Below are positions 46,691 through 56,471 of a stretch of 57,154 bases of DNA, in pieces (the first letter of the stretch is position 1; each line of letters starts with the position of its first letter). The stretch spans positions 110,518 through 167,671 of the forward strand of contig LM994635.1 of the NCBI GenBank assembly GCA_000752995.2. Reading direction: 5' to 3'. The stretch is from Haemophilus massiliensis (lineage in GTDB: Bacteria > Pseudomonadota > Gammaproteobacteria > Enterobacterales > Pasteurellaceae). The notes under the pieces were generated by a model. It was not told the origin of the DNA, ran no database searches, and saw only the letters and a program-made list of their open reading frames with translations. A program made the position numbers and the translations under genes.

Positions 46691-48945
46691 CAGTGTGAAC
46701 TTTCCGGTTCGATCACTTCAATTTGGGCATCACTGTGTAGACCGCGCGGTAGGGGGGAACCCTTGCGTCCGCGTTCGGCACGGAATTTCTGCCAGTCTGC
46801 CGGTTTTAAGGTGATTTTGCGTTTGCCAGCGTGGAATACCAGACTAGCGTTTTCACTGATAAGGAGCAAGCGAACCAGCAATTCGGTTCGGTTTTTCGCA
46901 TTTGCCGCCGGAATGCTGATAATTTTATTTCCTTTTCCTTTTGATAATTCCGGCAAATCCGCAACCGGGAAAATCAGCATACGTCCCGCCGATGTCAGTG
47001 CCACTAAAAGTGCGGTCGGATTTGTCAGCGTTAACGGCGCTAATACTTTGGCATTTGTTGGCAATGAAATTAAGGCTTTGCCCGCTTTGTTGCGTGCGAT
47101 TAAATCTTCAAATTTACAGATAAAACCATAACCCGCATCGGATGCCATGAGCAGAGGCTGCGCGTCATTTTCCATTAATACCTGTTCCACCGTCGCACCG
47201 GCCGGCAACGACAGTTTACCGGTCAACGGTTCGCCCTGTGAGCGGGCAGAGGGCAGCGAAAGCGGGTCGAGGGCATAGCTGCGCCCGCTGCTGTCGATAA
47301 AGACCGCCGGTTGGTTACTTTTGCCGTAAGCATGCGCCAGATAGCTGTCACCCGCTTTATAGTTCAGTCCCCGCACATCAATGTCATGACCTTTGGCACA
47401 ACGTACCCAACCCATTTCCGACAGAATCACCGTGACCGGTTCAGCCGGCAGCATTTCATTTTCGGCAATGGCTTTGGCTTCAGTGCGTTCTACCAGCGGT
47501 GAGCGGCGCGGGCTGGCAAAGGTTTGGGCATCTTGCTGAATTTCTTTTTTTATTAATGTGTTTAAACGGCGCTCAGAACCCAGAATTGCCTGTAGATTTT
47601 GGCGTTCCTGCTCCAGTTTATCCTGTTCCGCCTGTAGCGCATGCTCTTCCAGTTTTGCCAGCTGACGTAGGCGCAGGTTTAAAATCGCTTCCGCCTGTTC
47701 ATCGCTCAAATTAAAACGCTGCATCAGCACCGGCTTCGGTTTGTCTTCGTTGCGGATAATTGCAATCACTTCATCAATATTCAGAAATGCAATCATTAGT
47801 CCTTGCAGAATATGCAGCCGCGCCAGCACTTTATCCAAACGATATTGCAGACGGCGGGTGACCGTTGTGCGACGGAAGATTAGCCATTCGCTCAGAATCT
47901 GTTGCAGATTTTTTACCGCCGGTTTGTTATCCAGACCGATCATATTCATATTGACGCGATAACTTTTTTCCAAATCCGTTGTGGCAAATAAATGTGCCAT
48001 CAGCGCTTCGCTGTCCACGCGGTTGGAACGCGGCACGATAACTATGCGTACCGGATTTTCGTGATCCGCCTCATCGCGGATATCTTCTACCATCGGCAGT
48101 TTTTTTGCCGTCATTTGATCGGCAATCTGCGCAATGATTTTGGACGGCGAGGATTGATGTGGCAATGCGCTGACAATAATTTCACCATCTTCTTTTTTCC
48201 ATACCGCACGCATTTTGATCGAACCGCGCCCGTGCTGGTAGATTTTCCGAATTTCGTCTTTCGACGAAATAATTTCCGCTTCCGTCGGATAATCGGGACC
48301 TTGCAGAACGGTCATCAGCTGGTCAAGATCGGCTTGCGGATTATCCAGCAACATCACGGCGGCGGCGGCGACTTCATTAATATTGTGTGGCGGAATATCC
48401 GTTGCCATACCGACGGCAATGCCGGTCGTACCGTTTAATAGAATATGCGGCAGACGTGCTGGCAGATATTGCGGTTCTTCCAGTGTGCCGTCAAAATTTG
48501 GCTGATAATTAACCGTGCCTTGCCCCAATTCGGCAAGCAGCAGGTCGGCAATGCCAGCCAGACGAGATTCTGTATAACGCATTGCCGCAAAAGATTTCGG
48601 ATCGTCCGGCGCCCCCCAGTTGCCTTGACCGTCCACTAACGGATAGCGATAGGAAAACGGCTGTGCCATTAACACCATGGCTTCATAACAGGCGCTGTCG
48701 CCGTGCGGATGGAATTTACCCAACACATCGCCGACGGTACGCGCCGATTTTTTATATTTCGCCGTGGCGTTCAGACCAAGTTCGGACATGGCATAAATAA
48801 TGCGGCGCTGGACGGGTTTCAGTCCGTCGCCGATAAACGGCAGCGCACGATCCATAATCACATACATGGAATAATTGAGATAAGCGCTTTCGGTAAAATG
48901 GCGGATCGGCATTTGCTCGACGCCTTCATAATTCATTTCTGGCAT
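46690..48945 (-). CDS. parC: DNA topoisomerase IV subunit A
   Basis: Decatenates daughter chromosomes with ParE. The 751 residues resemble E. coli ParC: catalytic Tyr124 in AAMRYTE, and wild-type quinolone-determining residues Ser84 and Glu88 ([12 protein letters not shown]). The C-terminal five-blade pinwheel lacks the gyrase RRGGKGK box. nirK is interposed between it and parE on the same strand. A 25-bp tandem duplication occupies the 84-nt gap before it. Confidence 0.96.
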   Translation of the reverse strand: MPEMNYEGVEQMPIRHFTESAYLNYSMYVIMDRALPFIGDGLKPVQRRIIYAMSELGLNATAKYKKSARTVGDVLGKFHPHGDSACYEAMVLMAQPFSYRYPLVDGQGNWGAPDDPKSFAAMRYTESRLAGIADLLLAELGQGTVNYQPNFDGTLEEPQYLPARLPHILLNGTTGIAVGMATDIPPHNINEVAAAAVMLLDNPQADLDQLMTVLQGPDYPTEAEIISSKDEIRKIYQHGRGSIKMRAVWKKEDGEIIVSALPHQSSPSKIIAQIADQMTAKKLPMVEDIRDEADHENPVRIVIVPRSNRVDSEALMAHLFATTDLEKSYRVNMNMIGLDNKPAVKNLQQILSEWLIFRRTTVTRRLQYRLDKVLARLHILQGLMIAFLNIDEVIAIIRNEDKPKPVLMQRFNLSDEQAEAILNLRLRQLAKLEEHALQAEQDKLEQERQNLQAILGSERRLNTLIKKEIQQDAQTFASPRRSPLVERTEAKAIAENEMLPAEPVTVILSEMGWVRCAKGHDIDVRGLNYKAGDSYLAHAYGKSNQPAVFIDSSGRSYALDPLSLPSARSQGEPLTGKLSLPAGATVEQVLMENDAQPLLMASDAGYGFICKFEDLIARNKAGKALISLPTNAKVLAPLTLTNPTALLVALTSAGRMLIFPVADLPELSKGKGNKIISIPAANAKNRTELLVRLLLISENASLVFHAGKRKITLKPADWQKFRAERGRKGSPLPRGLHSDAQIEVIEPESSH

Positions 48946-48981
48946 AAAAATCTGTTTCTGTTTAATGTAGTGACCGAAAAG

Positions 48982-49031
48982 TGCGGTCGTTTTTTCGTTA
49001 TTTTTTTGCGGTCGTTTTTTCGTTATTTTTT
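48982..49031. repeat. Perfect 25-bp tandem duplication between nirK and parC
   Basis: Two identical 25-bp units (48982-49006 and 49007-49031), each beginning TGCGGTCGTTTTTTCGTTA. The first unit completes an uptake signal (AAAAGTGCGGTCG); the second has lost its AAG. The second copy ends inside the nirK stop codon. GACCG/CGGTC at 48972-48988 can form a small hairpin. Confidence 0.95.
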
Positions 49032-50127
49032 AATGTTGGAATCCGCTGTCGGTATCGGCGTCAGGATTGCGTTTTTCATAAATTTCGTCTTTGATTTTTC
49101 CGCTGAAAATCGCCGGATTGTCCTCTCCTGTGACGATTAGCATTCCGCGCGCGCCTTTATCGGCGCGGAAAATCGAATGATCGATAAAGGTGTAGCGACC
49201 GGGCACCGGAATGCTGACTTCCGCGATGGTCGCGCCGCCCGGCGGTATCAGCGTGGTTTGCACATGCTGATTGCGCAGGGAACCGCCTTCTACATAAACG
49301 CTATCAAAGGCCTTGCCGATTAAATGAAAAGCGGAAGCCTTGTTCGGTCCGGCATTACCCACATAAAAGCGGATTTTTTCGCCGGTTTTGGCTTTCAGCG
49401 CCTTGTCTTCCGTCATGGCGCCGTAATGCCCGTTGAACACCACATAATCGGGCAATTCATAGTCGGCTTTTTCCGGACTGAATACTTGTAAACCTTTTTC
49501 ACCGAAGCCGCCGCGGGTATAAAATTCGTTTTGCACAATATAAAATTCTTTGTCTGCCGGCGCCAGTCCTTGTTTCGGTTCAACCAACATTAAGCCGAAC
49601 ATGCCTTTACCGATATGAATACCGGCGCCGGGCATGGCGGCGCAGTGGTACAGATACAGACCGGGCGAGAGTACCTGAAAACGGTAAATGCTGGTATGCC
49701 CCGGCGCGGTATCGCTGACCAGCGCGGTTCCTTCCGGAGCGGCGGCGGAATGAAAGTCAAGGCTGTGCGACAGTTTGGAGTTGACCGGGTTGGATAAGTG
49801 GACTTCGACCGTATCGCCCTCACGCACCCGAATAAACGGTGCCGGTGTGGTGCCGTTAAAGGTCCAGTATTTGAACTGCACCGCCGGCATGATTTCCATG
49901 ATTTTTTCCAGCGCTTCCAGTTTGACCACCACTCTTGCCGGTGTGGTGCGATTGAGCGGCTTGGGCACATTCGGTGCCGTTGTCAGTTCCGCTTCAATAA
50001 CTGGCAGCTCGGAAACTGTTGAAATTTCCACCGCACTTTTTGCCACAGTTTCGGCTCTTACTGCTTGAGTAGGTACAGTAATGGCTAAAAAAGTGCCGAT
50101 AATAAGGGATAAAAGCGTTTTTCGCAT
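49030..50127 (-). CDS. nirK: Copper-containing nitrite reductase NirK (AniA-type)
   Basis: Reduces nitrite to NO. The 365 residues have a signal peptide (cut after VRA) and two cupredoxin domains. All copper ligands are visible: type 1 His121, His161-Cys162, His171 and Met176; type 2 His126, His161-adjacent region and His317; catalytic Asp124 and His268. The YHCAAMPGAGIHI pattern is AniA-like, but there is no lipobox Cys, so the enzyme should be soluble in the periplasm. It begins 18 nt after parE and ends 84 nt before parC, all on one strand; the normal parE-parC adjacency is broken. A translated uptake signal (KSAVEIS) follows the signal peptide. It has no visible promoter or FNR site of its own. 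Confidence 0.93.
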   Translation of the reverse strand: MRKTLLSLIIGTFLAITVPTQAVRAETVAKSAVEISTVSELPVIEAELTTAPNVPKPLNRTTPARVVVKLEALEKIMEIMPAVQFKYWTFNGTTPAPFIRVREGDTVEVHLSNPVNSKLSHSLDFHSAAAPEGTALVSDTAPGHTSIYRFQVLSPGLYLYHCAAMPGAGIHIGKGMFGLMLVEPKQGLAPADKEFYIVQNEFYTRGGFGEKGLQVFSPEKADYELPDYVVFNGHYGAMTEDKALKAKTGEKIRFYVGNAGPNKASAFHLIGKAFDSVYVEGGSLRNQHVQTTLIPPGGATIAEVSIPVPGRYTFIDHSIFRADKGARGMLIVTGEDNPAIFSGKIKDEIYEKRNPDADTDSGFQH

Positions 50128-50145
50128 AGTTAAGTTTTCTCCGTT

Positions 50146-52044
50146 TTAAACGGTTAAATCCACTTGATCGCCTTTGCTTTGCAGCCAGTTTTTGCGATCT
50201 TCCGCGCGTTTTTTCGCCAGCAGCATATCCATTAACTCTAAGGTTTCTGTGGCGGTTCGGTCGTCCTGCTCAAAGGTCAGTTGCACCAGACGGCGGGTAT
50301 TCGGATCCATCGTAGTTTCGCGCAGCTGGTTGGGATTCATTTCCCCTAGTCCTTTGAAACGCTGCACGTTGAGTTTGCCTTTTTTATTTTTCAGGCGATC
50401 CAAGATGCCGTCTTTTTCGCCCTCGTCCAGCGCATAAAATACATCATTACCTAAATCAATGCGATACAGCGGTGGCATTGCTACATGCACATGACCTTCA
50501 CGCACCAGTTTCGGAAAATGGCGTAAAAATAGCGCGCATAACAAGGTAGCGATATGCAGTCCGTCGGAGTCCGCATCGGCAAGAATGCAGACTTTGCCGT
50601 AACGCAGCTGGGACAGATCGTCGCTGTCGGGATCGATACCGAGTGCAACGGCGATATCATGCACTTCCTGCGATCCCAACACTTGATCTGCCGAGACTTC
50701 CCAAGTATTCAGAATTTTACCGCGTAACGGCAGGATCGCCTGATATTCGCGATCGCGAGCCTGTTTTGCCGAACCGCCAGCGGAATCGCCTTCCACCAGA
50801 AACAGCTCCGTGCGGGCGGAATCCTGCTGGCTGCAATCCGCCAGTTTACCCGGCAATGCCGGACCGCTGACCAGTTTTTTACGCACCACTTTTTTGGCTG
50901 CGCGCAAACGCCGTTCGGCGGAGCTTATCGCCAGTTTCGCCAGTTCTTCCGCCTCCTGTACATTCTGATTCAGCCATAAACTGAACGCATCTTTTACTAC
51001 GCCGCCGACAAAGACCGCACTTTGGCGTGATGACAGGCGTTCTTTGGTTTGACCGGCAAATTGCGGGTCTTGCATTTTGATTGACAGCACATAAGCGCAG
51101 CGTTCCCAAATATCGTCGGCAGTCAGTTTTACCCCGCGCGGCAGCAGGTTACGGAATTCGCAAAACTCACGCATAGCGTCCAGCAATCCTTGGCGCAGAC
51201 CGTTGACATGAGTGCCGCCCTGAATGGTTGGAATTAGGTTGACATAGCTTTCGCCGAGTAATTCTCCGCCCTCCGGCAGCCAGAGTAATGCCCAGCTGGC
51301 GGTTTCTTTTTCAGTTTTGAAATCGCCGACGAAAGGCGTGGCGGGAAGCGTTACGCTGTCTTGTACCGCTTCTTGTAGATAATCCGATAAGCCGTCCTGA
51401 TACAGCCAGCTCTCTTCGGTGTTATTGATTTTGTCGATAAATTTGATTTCCAGCCCCGAACACAGCACCGCTTTGGCGCGCAGTAAATGGCGTAAGCGCG
51501 TGACAGAAAAATTGCTGCTGTCGAAATATTTCGGATTCGGTTTGAAATGCACGGCGGTACCCGTATTGCGCCGACCGCAAGTGCCGATTACTTCCAACTC
51601 TTCGGTTTTCATGCCGTTTTCAAAGGCGATTTTATAAATCTGTCCGTTACGTTTAATAGTGACGTCTGCCCGATCGGACAGGGCGTTGACAACGGAAATT
51701 CCGACCCCGTGCAAGCCGCCGGAAAATTCATAATTTTTATTGGAAAATTTCCCGCCGGCGTGCAGCTTAGTCATAATCACTTCCACGCCGGACACTTTTT
51801 CCGTCGGGTGAATATCCACCGGCATACCGCGTCCGTTATCGATCACTTCCAGCGACTGATCTTTGTGTAAAATCACCTCGATTTTGTCGGCGTAACCCGC
51901 CAGCGCTTCATCCACGCTATTATCGATGACTTCTTGGGCGAGGTGATTGGGGCGGCTGGTGTCGGTATACATACCGGGGCGCAGTTGAACCGGTTCAAGA
52001 TCTTTTAATACCGTGATTTCGTGTGCGGAGTAGTTATCTGTCAT
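50146..52044 (-). CDS. parE: DNA topoisomerase IV subunit B
   Basis: ATPase subunit of topoisomerase IV. The 632 residues have the GHKL ATP site (VIDNSVDEALAG, IDNGRGMPVDIHP, GGLHGVGISVVNAL), the transducer domain, and the TOPRIM motifs EGDSAGGSAKQARDR and ILADADSDGLHIATLL. It is the first gene of the parE-nirK-parC run. A -10 TAGAAT lies about 37 nt upstream. One uptake signal is inside. Confidence 0.96.
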   Translation of the reverse strand: MTDNYSAHEITVLKDLEPVQLRPGMYTDTSRPNHLAQEVIDNSVDEALAGYADKIEVILHKDQSLEVIDNGRGMPVDIHPTEKVSGVEVIMTKLHAGGKFSNKNYEFSGGLHGVGISVVNALSDRADVTIKRNGQIYKIAFENGMKTEELEVIGTCGRRNTGTAVHFKPNPKYFDSSNFSVTRLRHLLRAKAVLCSGLEIKFIDKINNTEESWLYQDGLSDYLQEAVQDSVTLPATPFVGDFKTEKETASWALLWLPEGGELLGESYVNLIPTIQGGTHVNGLRQGLLDAMREFCEFRNLLPRGVKLTADDIWERCAYVLSIKMQDPQFAGQTKERLSSRQSAVFVGGVVKDAFSLWLNQNVQEAEELAKLAISSAERRLRAAKKVVRKKLVSGPALPGKLADCSQQDSARTELFLVEGDSAGGSAKQARDREYQAILPLRGKILNTWEVSADQVLGSQEVHDIAVALGIDPDSDDLSQLRYGKVCILADADSDGLHIATLLCALFLRHFPKLVREGHVHVAMPPLYRIDLGNDVFYALDEGEKDGILDRLKNKKGKLNVQRFKGLGEMNPNQLRETTMDPNTRRLVQLTFEQDDRTATETLELMDMLLAKKRAEDRKNWLQSKGDQVDLTV

Positions 52045-52080
52045 GTTGTTTTCTGTGGTTTAAGGTCAAATTCGCAGGGG

Positions 52081-52086
52081 ATTCTA
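52081..52086 (-). promoter_or_regulatory. Predicted -10 of the parE(-nirK-parC) promoter
   Basis: Minus-strand TAGAAT follows a T7 run. The gap to argA also holds a repeated GTTAG-ending T-rich motif (TTTTTTGTTAG twice, 27 bp apart) and a GCAAGCCTTGC inverted repeat. The -35 is unclear. Confidence 0.38.
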
Positions 52087-52239
52087 ACAAAAAAACGCAA
52101 GGCTTGCACCTAACAAAAAAGCGCGAATATTACCCATCACCCACCGCTCACCCTGGGCAATCAATGTGCGACGGGCAGTTTTGGTGTGCGTTCGTTATCA
52201 GGCGGGCTGCATCTTGCGCATTGCCTGTGAAAAGTGCGG

Positions 52240-53556
52240 TTATTTTTGGGCGAGATTCTGAATTAAGATTTTAGAGCGGCGCTGATAATTATAATTATCC
52301 CGTTTATATTTAGGTAAATCTTCCACCCCGGCGAGTCGGAACCCGCGTTCCTGAAACCAGTGCACCGTGCGAGTCGTCAGCACGAACAGCTTGTCGATCC
52401 CGGCTTCCCGCGCGCGTTTTTGAATAGCTTCCAGCAATGTATCGCCGCGTGAGGAATTGCGATAATCGGGATGTACCGCGACACAAGCCATTTCCGCCAT
52501 ATTTTCTTGCACATAAATATTGAGTGCCGCGCAGGCGATAATTACGCCGTCGCGATCAATAATGGTGTAATTGGCGATATCCATTTCCAGCTGTTCGCGC
52601 GAGCGTTTCACCAAAATGCCCAGCTGTTCGAGCGGATGAATCAGCTCCAACAGCCCCGGAATATCCGCCACGGTAGCAATGCGAATATGTTCGGAGCTTT
52701 CCATGGAAAGCTGGGTGCCCACGCCGTCACGGGTGAATAATTCCTGTAGTAAGGAACCGTCTTCTTCATAACTGAGCAGGTGCGAACGTTTCACCCCGGC
52801 ACGGCAGACATCAATCGCAGCCTGCAAAAAACGTGCCTGCGAACTGTGATAACGATCCGTTTCAATCAACGCCCGCAAATGCGTGGCGGCATCCTGCGGC
52901 AGCAGATCCGAAATCGGCATTTGCTTATCATCCAAGATCCCTTGGGTGGAAGAAAAACCGATCAGTTTTTCCGCTTTCAGTTTAATCGCCACTTGTGTCG
53001 CGATTTCTTCAAACGGCAGATTGAAGGTTTCGCCGGTGACTGAGGGCGCAATCGGGCCTAATAGCACAATCGCCTCCCGTTCCAGTTGCTGTTTGATATT
53101 TTCCGTATCAATGCGGCGGATTTTTCCGCTCAGCATATAATCTACGCCGTCATCCACGCCGATAGGTTGAGCCAAAATAAAGTTGCTGCTGACTACATTA
53201 ATTACCGGCGAATGGGGCAGACGCAGTGATAAACGGGCGGAAATATCGTAATGCAATTTGCCGACCGCTTGTTTAACCAACTCAAGGGTGCGCGGGTCGG
53301 TGATGCGGATATTTTTGTGGTAAACGGACTGGATATGATGCTGTTCGAGTAACTGATTGATCTGACAACGCGCGCCGAACACAATCACCAACTTAATGCC
53401 GAGGCTGTGTAATAGACTGATATCGCTGATAATATTGACAAAATTAGGACTGGCGACGGTGTCTCCGTCCAGCATAATGACAAAGGTTTTGCCCCGATGC
53501 ATATTGACATAAGGCGTGGATTGTCTGAACCATTGAACTAATTCTGTGCTGCGCAT
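52240..53556 (-). CDS. argA: N-acetylglutamate synthase
   Basis: First step of arginine synthesis from glutamate and acetyl-CoA. The 438 residues join an N-terminal amino-acid-kinase-like domain (about 1-280, [10 protein letters not shown]...) that usually binds arginine to a C-terminal GNAT acetyltransferase domain (about 290-438, [18 protein letters not shown]). AGGAAGGG precedes the ATG. Two adjacent ArgR boxes lie immediately upstream. Downstream is an uptake signal, then parE. Confidence 0.94.
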   Translation of the reverse strand: MRSTELVQWFRQSTPYVNMHRGKTFVIMLDGDTVASPNFVNIISDISLLHSLGIKLVIVFGARCQINQLLEQHHIQSVYHKNIRITDPRTLELVKQAVGKLHYDISARLSLRLPHSPVINVVSSNFILAQPIGVDDGVDYMLSGKIRRIDTENIKQQLEREAIVLLGPIAPSVTGETFNLPFEEIATQVAIKLKAEKLIGFSSTQGILDDKQMPISDLLPQDAATHLRALIETDRYHSSQARFLQAAIDVCRAGVKRSHLLSYEEDGSLLQELFTRDGVGTQLSMESSEHIRIATVADIPGLLELIHPLEQLGILVKRSREQLEMDIANYTIIDRDGVIIACAALNIYVQENMAEMACVAVHPDYRNSSRGDTLLEAIQKRAREAGIDKLFVLTTRTVHWFQERGFRLAGVEDLPKYKRDNYNYQRRSKILIQNLAQK

Positions 53557-53565
53557 AACCCTTCC

Positions 53566-53604
53566 TATATATAATTATTCATTTTTATTGAATTTATATT
53601 CATT
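53566..53604 (-). promoter_or_regulatory. Tandem ARG boxes (ArgR operator) before argA
   Basis: Box at 53587-53604 contains TGAATTTATATTCA, a full match to WNTGAATWWWWATTCANW. A second, weaker box lies at 53566-53583 (8 of 10 core positions, ATTCA half perfect). They are separated by exactly 3 bp, the spacing of ArgR operators. The pair lies 10-48 bp before the argA ATG. Confidence 0.75.
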
Positions 53605-53639
53605 CAGGTAAATATGCAAGCAAAATTTTCTTCCATATG

Positions 53640-53667
53640 AAAGTGCGGTGAATTTTCACCGCACTTT
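53640..53667 (-). terminator. Perfect inverted uptake-signal hairpin after grxA
   Basis: AAAGTGCGGTGAA and TTCACCGCACTTT form a perfect 13-bp stem with a 2-nt TT loop, 21 nt past the grxA stop. It lacks a strong T-run on the minus strand but is very stable. Confidence 0.65.
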
Positions 53668-53687
53668 ATTAGGCTTCAGCACATTGT

Positions 53688-53951
53688 TTACGCCACAACG
53701 TTAAACTGCGCTTTCATTAAGGCTTCAAAATCCGTACAACCGCCGATTGGTTTTTCATCAATAAAAATCTGCGGCACCGTCTCCACCGGTTTACCCACAG
53801 ACGCCGATAAATCCGCTTTACTGATACCTTCTGCGATAATATCTACGTAACGGTAATCAAAATCTTCCAGCGTATTTTTTAATTTTTCCGCCAGATTTTT
53901 GGCTCGAACACAATAAGGGCAGCCCGGACGCCCGAAAATAACCACGAACAT
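53688..53951 (-). CDS. grxA: Glutaredoxin 1
   Basis: Small glutathione-dependent disulfide reductase that serves ribonucleotide reductase and PAPS reductase. The 87 residues have the active site Cys11-Pro-Tyr-Cys14, VETVPQIFIDEKPIGG and TDFEAL. The GrxA rather than GrxC branch is indicated by GRPGCPYCVRAKNLAEKL and the family length. Divergent from nfsA, as in E. coli where grxA, nfsA and rimK are neighbours. Confidence 0.94.
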   Translation of the reverse strand: MFVVIFGRPGCPYCVRAKNLAEKLKNTLEDFDYRYVDIIAEGISKADLSASVGKPVETVPQIFIDEKPIGGCTDFEALMKAQFNVVA

Positions 53952-54086
53952 AATTCATTTCCTTTTAGTTGTACAAAAAAACCTTAAGAATTCTACCCGA
54001 TTAACGGAAAAAGAATAAAGCGTTTTTCTGCATTGTTGCGATTGGTGTAATATATGAGAACGAAAAATCACTGATGGAAATTAATT

Positions 54087-54821
54087 ATGACGGTGCAACA
54101 ATCCACTTCGCAAACTTTGGCATGTATTTTATCTCATCGTTCTATTCGTAAATTCAGCGCGCAGCCTATTGACGGGCAGATTATCAGCAATTTGGTGGAT
54201 GCCGCCCGTTTTGCTTCGACGTCCAATCATCTGCAATGTGTTTCTATTATTCGGGTGACGGACACCACGCTACGTGAGGCGATGATGGTGTGTTGTGCTA
54301 ATCAGGAATATGTGAAAAGCGCGCCGGAGTTTTGGGTATTCTGCGTCGATTTTTATAAACATAAACAGGTTTGCCCGCAGGCGCAGTTGGATTATGCCGA
54401 GGTGTTGCAAATCGGTGCGGTGGATACCGGAATTATGGCCCAGAATGTGATGATCGCGGCGGAAAGTCTGGGACTGGGCGGCGTGTTTATCGGTTCTTTG
54501 CGTAATCAAATGGAAAAAGTCGGCGAATTGCTGCAACTGCCGCCGCATACCTTGCCGATGGTCGGGTTGTGTTTGGGCTATCCACAGCAGGACCCGCCGT
54601 TAAAACCGCGTTTACCGCAGGCGGCGATGTTTTTTGAGAATGCCTATCAACCCATGGATGTCTCGCTGTTGGCCGATTATAATGCGCAGGTGGCTGATTA
54701 TTATCAAAAACGCAGCGCAATCGACATGGACTGGTCGAGAAATGTGATTAAAACTTTGTCCAAACCGGTGCGCCCGAATGTATTGGCTTATCTGCAAAAA
54801 CAGGGATTTGTTAAAAAGTAG
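54087..54821 (+). CDS. nfsA: NADPH-dependent oxygen-insensitive nitroreductase NfsA
   Basis: FMN flavoprotein of the nitroreductase family, 244 residues. It has the N-terminal HRSIRKF (about 18-24), DAARFASTSNHLQC and the GLGGVFIGSLRNQ core. It reduces nitroaromatics and quinones; physiological role is unclear. The rimK start follows directly. It belongs to the grxA-nfsA-rimK cluster conserved with E. coli. Confidence 0.93.
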   Translation: MTVQQSTSQTLACILSHRSIRKFSAQPIDGQIISNLVDAARFASTSNHLQCVSIIRVTDTTLREAMMVCCANQEYVKSAPEFWVFCVDFYKHKQVCPQAQLDYAEVLQIGAVDTGIMAQNVMIAAESLGLGGVFIGSLRNQMEKVGELLQLPPHTLPMVGLCLGYPQQDPPLKPRLPQAAMFFENAYQPMDVSLLADYNAQVADYYQKRSAIDMDWSRNVIKTLSKPVRPNVLAYLQKQGFVKK

Positions 54822-54827
54822 GTGATG

Positions 54828-55733
54828 ATGAAATTATTAATGCTATGCCGTGAACCGCGTTTATACAGCTGTCAGCGACTGAAAGAGGCGGCAGAGGAGA
54901 GCGGGCACCAAATGGATATTTTGGATCCGAACCGCTGTTTACTGAAACTGGCGGAAAATCCACCGCACTTTCAGTTGTATTATCAACCTAACGGGGATAG
55001 CGAACCTTATCTGCTGCCTGATTATGATGCGGTTATTCCGCGCTTTGGCGCCGCCAGCACGCAAATGGGCTGCGCGGTTTTGCGCCACTTTTCGGCAAAA
55101 AATGTGCCTTGTTTAAACGATGAGAGCGCTTTTTTAAATGCGCGCGATAAATGGCGCAGCCTGCAATTATTGGCGACCGCAGGTATTGCATTGCCACCGT
55201 CGGTGCTTTCAGGTTGCGAATTTCAGGCAACGCAGGCAGTTAATCGGATCGGTTCGCCGACGATCTTGAAAACCCTAAACGGTGCGCAGGGTATCGGCGT
55301 AATTTTGGCCGACAAAGCGCAAAGTGCGGTCAGTATTTTGGAAACTTTGACACATACCGATGTGCCGGTGTTATTGCAGGATTTTATCGCAGAAGCACAG
55401 GGCACGGATTTGCGATGTTTTGTGGTGGGCGGGCAGGTGGTGGCCAGTATGCGGCGTATCGGGCAAAACGGGGAATTCAGAGCCAATTTTCATCGCGGCG
55501 GCACGGCGGAAAAAGTTAGTCTGAGTGAGACGGAAAAAGCCATTGCAGTAAAAGCGGCAATTACGCTGGGCTTGGATGTGGCGGGCGTGGATCTGATCCG
55601 TTCCGCACAGGGTTTGCTGGTGTTGGAAGTGAACGCCAGCCCGGGACTGGAGATGATCGAAAAGACCAGCGGAATAGATATTGCGCTTCAAATGATTGCC
55701 TATATTGAGAAAAAATTGAAATCTGCGGCTTAG
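54828..55733 (+). CDS. rimK: RimK, ATP-grasp ribosomal protein S6-glutamate ligase
   Basis: Adds glutamates to the C-terminus of ribosomal protein S6. The 301-residue protein has the N-terminal domain [18 protein letters not shown] and an ATP-grasp core with [23 protein letters not shown] and the metal-binding [15 protein letters not shown] chose ATG 54828, the last of three possible starts (GTG 54822, ATG 54825), from family alignment and its better spacing from TAGG. It contains uptake signals. Confidence 0.92.
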   Translation: MKLLMLCREPRLYSCQRLKEAAEESGHQMDILDPNRCLLKLAENPPHFQLYYQPNGDSEPYLLPDYDAVIPRFGAASTQMGCAVLRHFSAKNVPCLNDESAFLNARDKWRSLQLLATAGIALPPSVLSGCEFQATQAVNRIGSPTILKTLNGAQGIGVILADKAQSAVSILETLTHTDVPVLLQDFIAEAQGTDLRCFVVGGQVVASMRRIGQNGEFRANFHRGGTAEKVSLSETEKAIAVKAAITLGLDVAGVDLIRSAQGLLVLEVNASPGLEMIEKTSGIDIALQMIAYIEKKLKSAA

Positions 55734-55814
55734 CTTAAATGGAAAACGGCTGATGCGCGGTAAAGTGCGGTGAAAAATCGGCGCGTTTTGCTTTTCATCT
55801 CATCGGTTCGGCAT

Positions 55815-55846
55815 TACAATGCATTGTAGTGCTGGCATATCAGCAC
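55815..55846. promoter_or_regulatory. Adjacent palindromes before ycfP
   Basis: A perfect 14-bp palindrome TACAATGCATTGTA (55815-55828) abuts a hairpin GTGCTG-gcatat-CAGCAC (55829-55846). They lie 55-86 bp before the ycfP start, after an uptake signal. Operator or structured leader; no known regulator recognised. Confidence 0.4.
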
Positions 55847-55900
55847 CTGCACTGCGGTATACACAACCCATTGAGCATCGGAATAATAAAAGGAGTGATC

Positions 55901-56437
55901 ATGATTATCTATTTACACGGGTTTGATTCCAGTAGTCCGGGTAACTACGAAAAAATTATGCAGCTGAAGTTTATTGATGATGACGTACGTTTTGTGAATT
56001 ACAGCACGCTGCATCCGCGCCATGATATGCAGTTTCTGCTCAATGAAGTGCATAAATTGGTGTCGGAAACCAGTGATCCGAATCCGTTGATCTGCGGCGT
56101 CGGGTTAGGTGGTTACTGGGCGGAACGTATCGGTTTTTTATGCGGCATTAAGCAGGCGATTTTTAACCCGAATCTGTTTCCTTATGAAAATATGACAGGA
56201 AAAATTGATCGTCCGGAAGAATATGAAGATATTGCCACTAAATGCGTGGAAAATTTTCGGCTGAAGAATAAAGGGCATTGTCTGGTGTTTTTATCCACAC
56301 AGGATGAATATTTGGATTCTTCTCGCAGTGCGGAGACCTTATCGCCGTTTTATGAGGTGGTTTGGGATTCGGTGGAAACCCATAAATTCAGCAAAATTTC
56401 TCAGCATTTGCAGCGTTTGAAACATTTTAAGGCCTAG
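55901..56437 (+). CDS. ycfP: YcfP-like UPF0227 esterase-fold protein
   Basis: A 178-residue alpha/beta-hydrolase-like protein, as E. coli YcfP. Features are the N-terminal [14 protein letters not shown], the nucleophile-elbow-like [10 protein letters not shown] where Leu replaces the usual Ser, and a C-terminal His-containing VETHKFSKI. The missing Ser is typical of this group, so catalysis is doubtful. ATG 55901 is chosen because AGGAG lies 5 nt upstream; the longer frame adds 24 residues crossing the palindromes. Confidence 0.88.
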   Translation: MIIYLHGFDSSSPGNYEKIMQLKFIDDDVRFVNYSTLHPRHDMQFLLNEVHKLVSETSDPNPLICGVGLGGYWAERIGFLCGIKQAIFNPNLFPYENMTGKIDRPEEYEDIATKCVENFRLKNKGHCLVFLSTQDEYLDSSRSAETLSPFYEVVWDSVETHKFSKISQHLQRLKHFKA

Positions 56438-56471
56438 TATTTTTAACCCGCAGTCAAAAATACTCGTTTTT
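56436..56471 (+). terminator. Terminator of ycfP
   Basis: AGTATTTTT and AAAAATACT form a perfect 9-bp stem with an 11-nt loop, followed by CG and TTTTTA. It overlaps the stop of the convergent next gene. Confidence 0.7.

Noticed and set aside
49030..50127. NirK as a lipoprotein like neisserial AniA
   Set aside because: The signal peptide contains no Cys, so lipid anchoring is not supported.
52023..52274. An 83-residue plus-strand frame across the parE promoter region
   Set aside because: It overlaps the starts and ends of parE and argA antisense and covers the likely promoter; no family resemblance.
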